Shown: positions 36,601 through 47,090 of the stretch, piece by piece
Layout of the letters: each line of letters starts with the position of its first letter
How positions within the stretch are numbered: position 1 is the stretch's first letter
DNA from: Saccharina japonica
Lineage: Eukaryota; Sar; Phaeophyceae; Laminariales; Laminariaceae
Length of the DNA stretch: 64,000 nt
Direction: 5' to 3'
Assembly (NCBI GenBank): GCA_008828725.1
Contig: MEHQ01001628.1
Location: 124,001 to 188,000 of the forward strand
The notes under the pieces: generated by a model
What the model was told of the DNA's origin: nothing
The model's database searches: none
The model's input: the letters and a program-made list of their open reading frames with translations, nothing else
Program-made: the position numbers and the translations under genes

Positions 36601-38875
36601 TCAACTCAGGCCCTCATGTTGTCCTCGTAAACGACGAACACAGTAACGATGGCGGTGGTGCTGACCGCAACACGGTAGTGAAAGCGTTGGGGCGTCTCAC
36701 TCCGCTGTGCGCCTTTGACACGCCCGTCCTTTCTACGAGTCCATGTCCGTTTGTGACATCCATCTGTCTCTTGTGGTAAACGGAATTTCCGACCTTTTAA
36801 ACGCTATGATAGAGTACAGCACAAACAGTACAGCCCGTACCACCACTGATGGTGTCTCTAGCGTTCGGTTTAGTATCTGCGTGCACGATGCAGTTGCCAG
36901 CATCGAGTCCAGAATCTGCTGAGTATTCTCTCGAGAACATCTCTTGAAAGGTTGAAGCACAGCGTTGAAAATTGACCCATGCTTAAATATGTTCAACAAA
37001 GCATATATACCAGGTTGCAGATGCTTGGTAGCAGACAAACGTACGAGCGAGAAGTGTGGAGTTTCGTCCCAGATTTTCTGCCCTACAATGGCTACCGAAT
37101 GCTATTAAGAGCGAAGTTCGTGTAACTACAGTGCATTTACATCACGAAGGACACCTTTGACGGATCACGAAGGACACCTTTGACGGACGAACAGCGTATT
37201 TTTTCGAACGCTCTACGATACATGTACACTTTGGTGTAACCGCTGTATCTTGTAATTTCATCTGCTAGTAACGTGTTTGGTGCCTGCTCTGAGACCCCGG
37301 GAGTACGCCACGACGAACAAAGCGAACGAAGGGCAAGGAGTATTATAGCGCCCAAAACACTTCTATACAAAAAACTGTCAAGCGTCTGCTTCGCCACGGC
37401 CTGATGAATTTGTATCAGCGATATTTAGGTAACTCTTGCTTTATAGCTTGAGCGAAAAGTGCTCCGTTTTAGGCCCATATACCCTATATATGTTGAGAGC
37501 CGATGCCCGCAAAGGCTGGGTGGCTTTTGAGTCAACCTGGTGGAGGTCCTTAAATTGTATTTGGACGCCCGCCGCATCTGGTTGGCAAACAGCTCGACCG
37601 AGCTATAGCTGTATATGGTCAATAGCGCATACAAATTAACATTGCATTGTGGGCGACAATTTGCTCGGGGACTCCTGTGGAATAGAACTTGCAGGAGGCG
37701 TTGTGCACTCTACTACTAATTGTTACTACAGCAATAGACGCATCTTACACAACAGTTCTTGAGGGGTGTGTATCTCGAAGTAGTAGGTGGGCACGTTGCT
37801 GGGATGCTGGTTTCGTATACGAGTGATATACCGGTACGAGTCGTACGTATTTCAAATTCGCCACGGCTGTATCGAGTCTACTGATGTGCTCAGATAAGAT
37901 CTTCACTTACTGTAGTTTTCCCCCACAAATCGGTACTCGTATATTTCTGGTCTGGCTAGGAAACCTTACGCGTTTCGTCTATACGCTCTAAACGGTAAAA
38001 TAATTGAAGCGTATTTTCAGCCTCGGCGGTCGGTGTCATCCAAACTTGCGCGGTGTCCTCGTCTGTTGCTGTACGTCCGAGTAGAAGATAAAAACACAGC
38101 GTTTCGTCGTAACAGCAGTACGTTGTGTTTACGGACCAAAACCTAAAGAAAATCCCAATTACAGTCTGCAGAAAGCGACTAATCCATGTACCACGGACGG
38201 TAGTAAAGCTATGAGATGTCACAAATCAATGTACCTCTCGAACGCGAAGTCGTTATTTTTCTTCCGACGTATTATATATACAATTATAAGACCTGCTGCT
38301 ACATTCACAGGGAGTATGAAGTATAGTTGTGTCCTTCGTACCCCTTACCTATCTATGTGCCCCTTTCGTGTGATCTGCTGTTTCGGTACACGTGATGATG
38401 TGGGACGAAACCAATCGGAAATCGTTCTACAAGTATTATCGTCTCGTCGACCCTGGTAGCATCCAGGGGAGTCACCGGCCAGTAGTCAGTCGCGAGGAAA
38501 TGTACCTAACAATAACATCATGGAATATCGCCACGCAGCTAGCAAAGATGAATATCGACCGGTTGGGAGAGTTCACAGCTGACGTGTTTCTTAGTTTATT
38601 ATTAATTATACAGTGTAAGTTGGTTTATTTGCTCGGTATAGTATATATTTACCCCTGTCCTTCCTTGAATCAAGACGGCACCAGAGACACTTGTAATTTC
38701 TTCTTAACCGATTGCCCTCCTCGCTTCGTCCCTCTGCCTGATTTGATGGTTATAGGTCTCTGCCATCGAGAAGGAAACCATCGAGATCGACGTTGACACC
38801 AAGGAACTCCTTGACGCGCTTGACTTCAAGGACCTGGCTGGCATCTCTGTGTCGGCGACACCGGCCCGTGTTTGA
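33658..38875 (+). CDS. RPS17: 40S ribosomal protein eS17
   Basis: Three coding exons encode 125 aa. Exon 33658-33660 is only the ATG, followed directly by a GTGAGA donor. Exon 33939-34193 encodes [20 protein letters not shown] through the [14 protein letters not shown] region, and exon 38756-38875 encodes [19 protein letters not shown] to SATPARV and [22 protein letters not shown] and [20 protein letters not shown] are unmistakable eS17 signatures. The protein is a structural part of the small cytosolic ribosomal subunit near the head/mRNA exit. The C-terminal tail is shorter than the human one (135 aa), as in other protists. Intron 2 is 4562 bp, very large for a ribosomal protein gene. Confidence 0.97.
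34194..38755 (+). other. 4.6-kb intron 2 of RPS17
   Basis: AT-rich, full of short TACCTGGTA/TACCAGGTA-type words (for example 34795-34817 and 35417-35428). It includes a 24-bp perfect tandem duplication (TCACGAAGGACACC, then TTTGACGGA, at 37141-37190). No nested gene was recognised. A 135-codon frame at 38392-38796 runs into exon 3 in another register and has no motif. Confidence 0.7.
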
Positions 38876-41389
38876 TTTATTGACCAAATTGGGATGTTAA
38901 CAACCGTGCCTCTGGGACAAAAATGATTTTGACTGGTTTTCGGAAGGCTTCGTTGTCGGGCATCTCCTGGGAGTGTAGTGTAGCCCAGCACGGTCTGCCA
39001 GCGCCCTCTTGTTTCGAGGCTCAAGAGAAGGAGCCTACGGGTGCGACCTACACGTAGTAGTCCTGCGGCCCTTCTTCAATCCGATACTTTTCAAAAATTG
39101 TCAGTGCCTTTGCACTCGTCCGTGGTGGCGAAACTGGTGTTGATGCACTCCTTGTGCACGAAGCTGAGAAACTTTCGGTTATCGCCAATTAATGGCAACC
39201 ATACGGCACGTGTTCGCGTCATAAGTTGTTGACAATTGTGAACAGCTATCTATGCACGTACTGCACTCTTTCATTGTGCTGGCCAACGCACTGATGTTGC
39301 CATGGGTTCACAGATTAAAGTCTGTTGATCGGTGCTTTGCACGGTTGCCCTTCGTCCCAACTCGTCTGCTAGCCAGATACCCCAACGTATATTTTCGAGG
39401 AAGCTCGAAACACTGCTTCGGCCGTATCGCAAACTCTGTGCGCACACCAAGTGTATGTATTAGAATTTCGAGCAGCATATTAGGGACATCAATCTTTTTC
39501 GTGGTTGATTTGGTTGTTGATTACTTGTCCAAATCGAGTTTATTTAATCATGATTAGTTGATTAGAAGCAACACGGTCAACTACACGATGATTTGACCGA
39601 TAATTATGATAATTCGTGGTTTTCAACTGTAATTTCACAGATTCTGGCGCCAGCTGCGCGAATGGGACCTTGTTTCGATCATCCAGAGATTCCTTCCCCC
39701 CCGCACGCTCTCTCAAGTGTAGCGTACCGTACAGTGTTACGGTAGTATGTACGTGCAACAACAACAGTGTTCCACTACAGCAAGGCGTCGTCAATTCCCT
39801 GCTTGGTACACATCCCCCGTTATGCTGCCACCACACCATTCGCTTGCTAACGACACCACGAATGGCGTGCATGCTGTTGACCTATTAATAGATTTTCGAT
39901 ATCCTTGACCCCGCTGCTTGCAGTAGTTACCCCACTCGTACAACAAACATGTGGGTATACTACTGTTGGTACTCCAAGATACGGCAGGAACAACCCGTTC
40001 TACAATAGGTTGTGCTTCATGCTTTCACGAAGGAAAATTATTTCTCCCACCCACGGACGATTGCGTGTCTTTCAAATGACATGTTTTGCCTACGGAGTGA
40101 CGTTTCGCCACGCACAAGGGCGAAGTATCGAAACTATCGTACATGAACAAGTAACTGGCGATTGCAACATCGGGCACGCGAATCGGCCTACCAACCCATA
40201 TTGGGCTGCTGGAGTAAGTGATGCATCCCAAGGTGCAACGTAACAAAAGAGCTAACGTGCGTCACGCGCCCAGCATGTTGAAATGTTTACTCTTGCACGC
40301 TCAATGCATCCTAGACTGGAGACAGGACGGCATCATATCTATGTAACTCTTATCTGTATTTTTTGCCATGCCTGGGTTCCAAAAGGGTACGTACGTCGGC
40401 GTCTAAGTACCTACTACCTCGCCCATTCTGGGCGCGAGAAGAGGCAGCCACATCTGCATGTCGACGCATGCTACGGTGGTATTAATAGCGATTCACCGTG
40501 TTTTTTCTGAGCGCGGTCACTTGAGGAGCTGTATACCTAACCCCAAAGCTGATATTATGGGAAACCAAAGATGCCTCCCGATGAACAGTCCCACGGCCTA
40601 TCATACGTATACACTGAACAGTAGTGCAACACGAGAACGAAAGACCCGACGAATTTGTGTTGAGGAGCCCCGTCACCCGGAAACATTTTCAGCCAAAAAG
40701 TGCTACAGTACGTACGTACCTCTTTCGTAGCACGATTATGTCGTGCTCCGGATCTTCAACGCAATATATACTGTATGAACAGGGTCTTTTACTTCGTAGC
40801 TCCTACTAATGATCTAAAAATGGACTGGGTTTATCTGAAACAAAAAATCCCATTTTTCATCTTTCTCAGTAGATCTCATCACTTGGCAGCGTTCGACAAA
40901 CAAACCCATTCCATTGGTCAAATACTGATGATCATGTTTCGGGGTGTTTGATTGTTCAACATACGCACACACCCTTATTTGCTTATTTGCGTCTGATCCC
41001 ACCGAAACGTGAGCCCTACAAACTGACCCTGGGTACTCGTACGTAAATTATTTGCGGCCCGGCAGGCCTCACCAGCACCCTGATCCCACGCTGGCCGAAA
41101 TCGAGGGTCGGCCACAGCGAGCACACTCCTGCTGAACGATATTGAAGTATAGTCGAAAAAATGGCAATCTCCCCCCATCTTTCGTGCGATGCATATAGTG
41201 CCGTATCCCCCCCCCCCCCCCCCCCCTGCCGCGTCATGTGGTAGCTGCTACACTAAGTCGGAGGTGTGGGAGTGGGTTTGTTTGAGGAGCCGCATCCTCA
41301 ATTGTTTAATTTCACGTTTAAGTATCATGTTGTTCTCTCGAAGGTAGTGGAGTCTGCGCTTCCCCAAATATTGTATATACATAATACTT
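38876..41389. other. intergenic region after RPS17, no supported gene
   Basis: No conserved frame was recognised. A C-tract of about 21 bases lies at 41207-41226. Part of 39480-39620 is TTGATT/AATCA-rich and can fold on itself. Confidence 0.5.
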
Positions 41390-42535
41390 GCAGGTGTGGT
41401 GCATCAGGGTGGTATTGCTCTATAAGAGTTCTTTTTTAGTATTACCCCCCCCAGCGACTCGTCCAAAACCTCACGGCTCTTCGCGCTTGGTGCTAGCAAT
41501 GCCTGCCTGGTTGGTGAAAACCCATTGTGCTCCGTCCCGGCATTGTAGGGATACGAGGGTCTATGGTCATACGACTACGGCCGTGCACGACATGAGTACA
41601 CACCCCCCGCCCCCCGCTCCGTCCCGGCATTGTAGGGATGCGAGAGTCTATGGTCATACGACTACGGCCATGCATGAAAATGAATAACCTCCCTTCCCGC
41701 TCCGGACCCTATCTCTGGAAGTGGCCACACCCGAAATTAAATGCACTCGTTGAAGCTGTCACATCCATATGCAAGTCCGCCTTACAAGCGGTTCTTGGTA
41801 GGATGCAGCTCACCCTTCATGTGACTCGCCGAACACATCACGGCGCTTCGCGTTTGGTGCTAGCAATGTCTGCCTGGCCGGTGAAAACCCGGCATGCTCC
41901 GTCCCGGCATTGTAGGGATGCGAGGGTGTATGGTCATACGACTACGGCCATGCATGAAAATGATGTATCCCCCCCCCGGACCCTGTCGCTGGAAGTGGCC
42001 ACACCCGAAATTAAATGCTCTCATTGAAGCTGTCACATCCATATGCAAGTCCGCCGTACGAGCGGTTCTTGGTAGGATGCAGCTCACCCTTCATGTGACT
42101 CGCCGAACACCTCACGGCGCTTCGCGCTTGGTGCTAGCAATGTCTGCCTGGCCGGTGAAAACCCGGCATGCTCCGTCACGGCATTGTAGGGATGCGAGGG
42201 TCTATGGTCAAACGACTACGGCCATGCATGAAAATGAAGTACCCCCCCCCCCCCTCACTGGACCCTGTCTCTGGAAGTGGCCACACCCGAAATTAAATGC
42301 ACTCATTGAAGCTGTCACATCCTTATGAAAGTCCGCCGTACAAGCGGTTCTTGGTAGGATGCAGCTCACGCTTCATGCGTCGCCGAACACCTCACGGCGC
42401 TGCGAGCTTGGTGCTAGCAGTGTCTGCCTGGCCGGTGAAAACCCTGCATGCTCCGTCCCGGCATTGTAGGGATGCGAGGGTCTATGGTCAAACGACTACG
42501 GCCATACATGAATATCGAGTACCCCCCCCCCCCCG
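41390..42535 (+). repeat. ~277-bp tandem array with a C-tract in each unit
   Basis: The landmark CTCCGTCCCGGCATTGTAGG occurs at 41530, 41617, 41897, 42171 (one change) and 42451. Spacings are 87, 280, 274 and 280 bp, so the first unit is truncated. Every full unit has CATGCATGAAAATGA, then a C-tract, then GGACCCTGTC, GTGGCCACACCCGAAATTAA, and GGTAGGATGCAGCTCACC. A single reverse copy lies at 45850-46080. No coding function is apparent. Confidence 0.92.
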
Positions 42536-42749
42536 GACCCCGCCCTGTCTAGATCCCGGGAAAAAAAATGACGTTTCGGATATTGGTTTTTCGTGGAACC
42601 TTGTACTGTTTGTGTGGGTAGAATGGGTCGTGGAACTGTCTGTCATCCTGACACCCCGGCCGAGTAGTTTGGTTTCGTTCGCCTATTTTGCCTACCTGTA
42701 GACTCCATATGTATGTCGCTTCGTCACCACGGACTAGATTATGGCAAAT

Positions 42750-43083
42750 GGTCGCCCCGGTGGTCTAACAGGTATCCACGAGGTCTGTTAGGTTGGAGGT
42801 CGAGGGTTCGAGTCTCCGTACGAGTATGGAGATTTGTTTTCTCAAATGACACCAACTGTCGAGAGCGCGTATTATAGCGTGGGTAAGCACAATTCGACGA
42901 GAGTTGACGAGGGAAGAAAGTGCTGAAATCCTCTCGTGATAAAAATGCATGGCAAGAACCGGAGTGGGGGAGGAGGGAGGGTAGCCTACTTTGTGACCCC
43001 GGATCTGAGTTACGACTTCGTAGGAAGGAGAGAGGAAGGAAGGGCGAAGAAAATATATGGGATGGAAAAAAAAGACAAAAAAT
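42750..43083 (+). mobile_element. full-length tRNA-derived SINE
   Basis: Head GTCGCCCCGGTGGTCTAACA (A box region), B box GAGGGTTCGAGTC, body with the CCCCGGATCTGAGTTACGAC word, then GGGATGG and a poly-A tail. About 334 bp, one of the two best reference copies in the window. Confidence 0.9.
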
Positions 43084-43448
43084 GAACGAGCGTCAATAAC
43101 ATGGCAAAATTTGGTGCGCGCGACGAGTCCTGTGAGCTATGAGTGGCCGAAAAATCAGTGCTTCAACTGTGCCTCTGTCTGGTTAGAAAACGTGTCCGGT
43201 ACATCTGATGTCATCTATTATTAATAATAGTACGCTCTGTTTCGCTTCCAACCATCGTGCGTAATGTCTTGTGACAGGTACTACGTTGTACGACTTGAGA
43301 AACACGTCACAAATACAGACTCGAGAAGCAGTGAAAGTTGAAGCTCTTAGCACGATGTCTCTTCGAGTATGTATACGTCTATGATGGTGGTGCCTGAATA
43401 TTGTTGGTCTACCACGGGTCGGCAACAAAAAACCCATTAAAAAAAATT

Positions 43449-43680
43449 GACCAATTCCAGTACCTGGTAGGAAAACTGCAGGCACGATGATAGCGTGTCA
43501 TATGGTTGGGTCTTCTGTAACTTCTGGCAAGTATACACTGCTGTACAGATATTGAAACCCCGTAGACCAATTCCAGTACCTGGTAGGAAAACTGCAGGCA
43601 CGATGATAGCGTGTCATATGGTTGGGTCTTCTGTAACTTCTGGCAAGTATACACTGCTGTACAGATATTGAAACCCCGTA
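43449..43680 (+). repeat. exact 116-bp tandem duplication
   Basis: Two consecutive 116-bp units starting GACCAATTCCAGTACCTGG appear identical throughout. This indicates a very recent duplication or an assembly duplication. Confidence 0.93.
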
Positions 43681-43734
43681 GGCACGAAAATCGGCTTGTT
43701 CGGAGTTCGGAGCATTTGGGTGGTACGACACGAG

Positions 43735-44092
43735 TCGGTCGCCCCGATGGTGAGGTAACCTCGAACGCTTCTGAACGTTGATGTCTGGAGTTCGAATCTC
43801 ACGTGGGTCGGACTTTGAGTATATTTGCTAAAATAAATAAAAAACGGAATGAACTGCTGAGAGCGCCAATTAATAGTAGCGTGGGTAGGCACAATTCGAT
43901 GCGAGTCGACGAGGGAAGGAAAAGCTGAAGTCTTCTCGCGATAAAAATGCAAGGCAAGAACCGTAGTGGGGGAGGAGGGAGAGGAGCCTACTTTGTGACC
44001 CCGGATCTGAGTTACGACTAGGGAGGAGAGAGAAAGGAAGGGCGAAGATAATAAATGGGATGGAAAAAAAAAAAAAAAAAAAAAAAAAAAAT
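43735..44092 (+). mobile_element. full-length tRNA-derived SINE with long poly-A
   Basis: Head GTCGGTCGCCCCGATGGTGA, B box GGAGTTCGAATCTC, standard body, and a poly-A tail of about 27 at 44065-44091. It lies 650 bp from the 42750 copy in the same orientation. Confidence 0.92.
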
Positions 44093-44659
44093 AGTAGTAC
44101 GAGTACACTACTACCTGTAGTACTGGGAGTACCTCGACGCACAGAGCACCGAAAAGCTGCCGACACGGTGTGTTTTATAAGCCATCGATATCCGTCGCGA
44201 TACGGGCGTCGACCGCTGGACGGGGGGGGGGTGCCTGGTGGGTTATTAAGTTGGACACAAAATGACTTGAAGAAGGACGGACGGAGGAGCAAAGCACTAA
44301 ATTACTTTCAACAATACCTTAAAACGAAAAAAAGGGTGGACACGAAACAACTTGTTCAAAAGGTCAGACACCAGAGAGTGGAAACGGGTCGGACAAATGA
44401 CGAATTTTCACCACCCCAGACCCCGTTGTCACTTGTCTACGAGTAACGAATTTCGGCAATTGGAAACTTGATGACTACGTACCAAAGTTGGAATTTCGGA
44501 TATCAACCAAAGTTGTGGTAAACCACGGCGCGCCACATTGAAGCGCCCAGGCTCTTGAGCACCGTCACGATTTGTTTCGAAGGCATAATCCGTCACACAG
44601 CCCTTCATTCCTTCAACTAAAAAAAAAAAGATGACGCAGTAAAAACACTATTCTCATTT

Positions 44660-45466
44660 TTATCTGCCGTCAGCGGCGCCTCCAGCGGGTGGTCCTCTCG
44701 CCCACTCTACCTGGGGCTGGGTCCTGGCCTCGCGGTTTGCCGCTGGCCACTTGGAGACGCTAAATAAGCTGACAGATACTAGTCTATCAAGTGGTAAATT
44801 AACCAGTTTACAGCCTCCCTCTCTCAAACTATAAGTACACTCCCACACAAGAGGCAGCGTTGTTGGTTGTGGTTCGTGAAACCGAAAAAAAGAAGAAGAA
44901 AAAAAGCCTCCACTGGGATCGTACGTACGTAGCCAGCGACTTTTTGGGGGAATTGACGTGGATGCATCATTTCGGCCAAAGTCGGGTAAGAAAGTAAGAG
45001 TCCAACGGGATAACTTCCTCCTTAGAGTGGGCTTGTAGAATCTTATAGAATCAAGAAGTTCCGAGGCAAAACTGCGCACCGCAAGCGTCTGTCGTTGTCG
45101 AAAGGCAAAACTGCAGCCAAGGGTTGCAAGCATCGGACCTCCGGGGGGATAAAAACACAGTCGAGCTGAGTCAACTACAGCAGGGTTACGTCTATTATAA
45201 CGTGCAGGGTGAAAAGGCGGACCGATCTTATGAACAAATAACAACCAGAATCTCAAACGTTCCCAAAATCTTTCGTAATAGTGCACGAAACGACAAGGAA
45301 GGAAGGAACACGACTCGTGGAGGAGAACGGTCTGCGGGCAGGCAAGGCAGCACCCCCAATGAAAAGCAATCTGCGCGCAACCAGCAGACCAAAACAAACG
45401 TAAATTTTCAGCATAAAAAGCTCTAAACACACCGCGGGTGCCGACAAGTGACTGCCTCCAACCCAT
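44660..45466 (-). CDS. unidentified 268-codon open frame
   Basis: The longest unexplained single-exon frame in the window. I recognise no domain. An internal Met starts a stretch (MLATLGCSFAFRQRQ, then LAVRSFAS) that looks like a mitochondrial presequence, but the rest is Arg/Pro/Ser-rich and ends PPAGGAADGR. The opposite strand also has an open, very basic stretch (about 45022-45168, IKKFRGKTAHRKRL) reminiscent of small ribosomal proteins, so the true coding strand is unclear. It may be chance. Confidence 0.25.
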   Translation of the reverse strand: MGWRQSLVGTRGVFRAFYAENLRLFWSAGCAQIAFHWGCCLACPQTVLLHESCSFLPCRFVHYYERFWERLRFWLLFVHKIGPPFHPARYNRRNPAVVDSARLCFYPPGGPMLATLGCSFAFRQRQTLAVRSFASELLDSIRFYKPTLRRKLSRWTLTFLPDFGRNDASTSIPPKSRWLRTYDPSGGFFSSSFFRFHEPQPTTLPLVWECTYSLREGGCKLVNLPLDRLVSVSLFSVSKWPAANREARTQPQVEWARGPPAGGAADGR

Positions 45467-45849
45467 GACCTCTCACTACATCAACACGCTTCCGCACATA
45501 CAAATCCGTTAATTCGTCACGGACGACCCTCGGAGAGACTTCTGCTATAGTATGGGCGTTCCTGGTCAAGGGGGGGGGGCGGGGCGGGAAGTTGCAGAGG
45601 CACGGAGGAGAGGGTGTTGCAAAAGAGTGGGTTAGGAATCTGCCGAGGGAAAAAAAGGTTTAGAACTGCACTCACCCACATGTTTAGGGCCAAAGTACCG
45701 TAAAATATGCTGTGTTCTGCCCCTGGGGAGGACATATTTTATTGGTAAAACGTTGCCCCCGGGAACAACAAAAGAGGTACGTACGTAGGGGGGGGGGGGG
45801 GGGGGGGGGTGTACTCATGTCGTGGCACGCTGTATACTATATGACAATA

Positions 45850-46080
45850 GACCTCGGCATGACCTACACATGCAGACACCCTCGCATCCCTACAATGCCG
45901 GGACGGAGCGCGTTGAGTTTTCACCAACCAGGCAGACATTGCTTGCACCAAGCGCGAAGCGCCGTATTGGGCGAGTCGCATGGAGGGTGAGCTACATCCT
46001 GCTAAGAACCGCCTCTGAGGCGGACTTGCATATGGACGACAGCTTCAATGAGTTAATTTAACTTCTGGTGTGGCCACTTC
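45850..46080 (-). repeat. solitary reverse copy of the 277-bp unit
   Basis: On the minus strand it carries GTGGCCACACCAG, GTCCGCCTCAGAGGCGGTTC, AGGATGTAGCTCACCCTCCA and CCGTCCCGGCATTGTAGGG. The C-tract appears as the plus-strand G run at 45788-45809. Confidence 0.88.
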
Positions 46081-46329
46081 CGGAGACAGCAATGGGTTTT
46101 ACTATGTAACTGCCTCGCGGACGCCTTACCATATTAACACTACGTGAAACGACCATTCCCCTTGTGCGGAACAAAGGTTCTCCACCCCGCACAAATGATC
46201 TACTCGACCGCCAGCTTTGGTGACCGCCAAAAAAAATAACAAAAAAAAACGGCACCCTGGTTGTCTAGCTCACGCAGCGAGTGGCGTGTTTTACAGCGTC
46301 GTTGCCAACCGACGCCAACCCAACCTATA

Positions 46330-46960
46330 AATATATCATATTAGCATAGGGGGGGGGGGACTTCGTAAAAAAAAAAAAAAAAAAAGGACCTGGGGGAGGG
46401 AAAATCCCCGGTAGTGTGGTCTTCCTAAAAATATAATTTGTCGGCACCCCCGCCACAGTCTCCGAACCACTGCTGTGTGCCTCGCGCGCAAAAGCACGCA
46501 ATGTAGGGTCCCAACAGCAGCATCTACGAGCAAGCATATCAGAGACAATGGGCGGACGAGTGTTGGGAGATGCTTGGACCCTTCCTCGTGGGGTATCGTC
46601 GCGATGATGAGAGGGAGGATGTACCAAACGAACTAGTCCGCCGGCTCGAAAGCACCCAAAGACCCTGTCTTGGCGCTATACACCAAACGAATGGAATAAG
46701 TACTGCAGATATATATATATATATTTTGTTTATGTCGTCTGTCCCCCAGGGGTGATATCGCTTTTGGGTGTGGTCACCCCGGGGACAGCGATTAATTGTG
46801 AGAAAAAAACGTTGTCCACAGGGATAACAAGGGGGGGGGGGGGGACTTCGTGAAATAAAAGGGGGGAAAATATTACTCTCCGGAGACAACACAACGTTTT
46901 AACCACATTTGCGGCCAATTCGGGGGGGGCGGGGGGGGGGTGAGATCACATGTGACCCGG
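46330..46960 (+). repeat. cluster of G-tracts with a shared motif
   Basis: G runs at about 46350-46360, 46830-46843 and 46921-46940. Two are followed by ACTTCGT(A/G)AA. A hairpin lies at 46738-46790 (TGTCCCCCAGGGGTGA against TCACCCCGGGGACAG). No gene is recognised between 45467 and 47090. Confidence 0.7.
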
Positions 46961-47090
46961 ACAACACAGAAAACACATGTGACCCGGTCAAAATTTTCAG
47001 CAGCATATTTTAGGGGCTTAACACAAAAACCTCGCAATAGACACGCATACAATAGACACGCATACAGAAGTCAGTGTGCCCTGCACAAAA

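Noticed and set aside
42750..42840. Functional tRNA gene
   Set aside because: A and B boxes are present but no full cloverleaf can be drawn, and the segment continues into the SINE body and poly-A.
45022..45168. Small organellar ribosomal protein on the plus strand
   Set aside because: The basic stretch is suggestive, but no family signature could be matched and no start or splice site fits; kept only as a finding.
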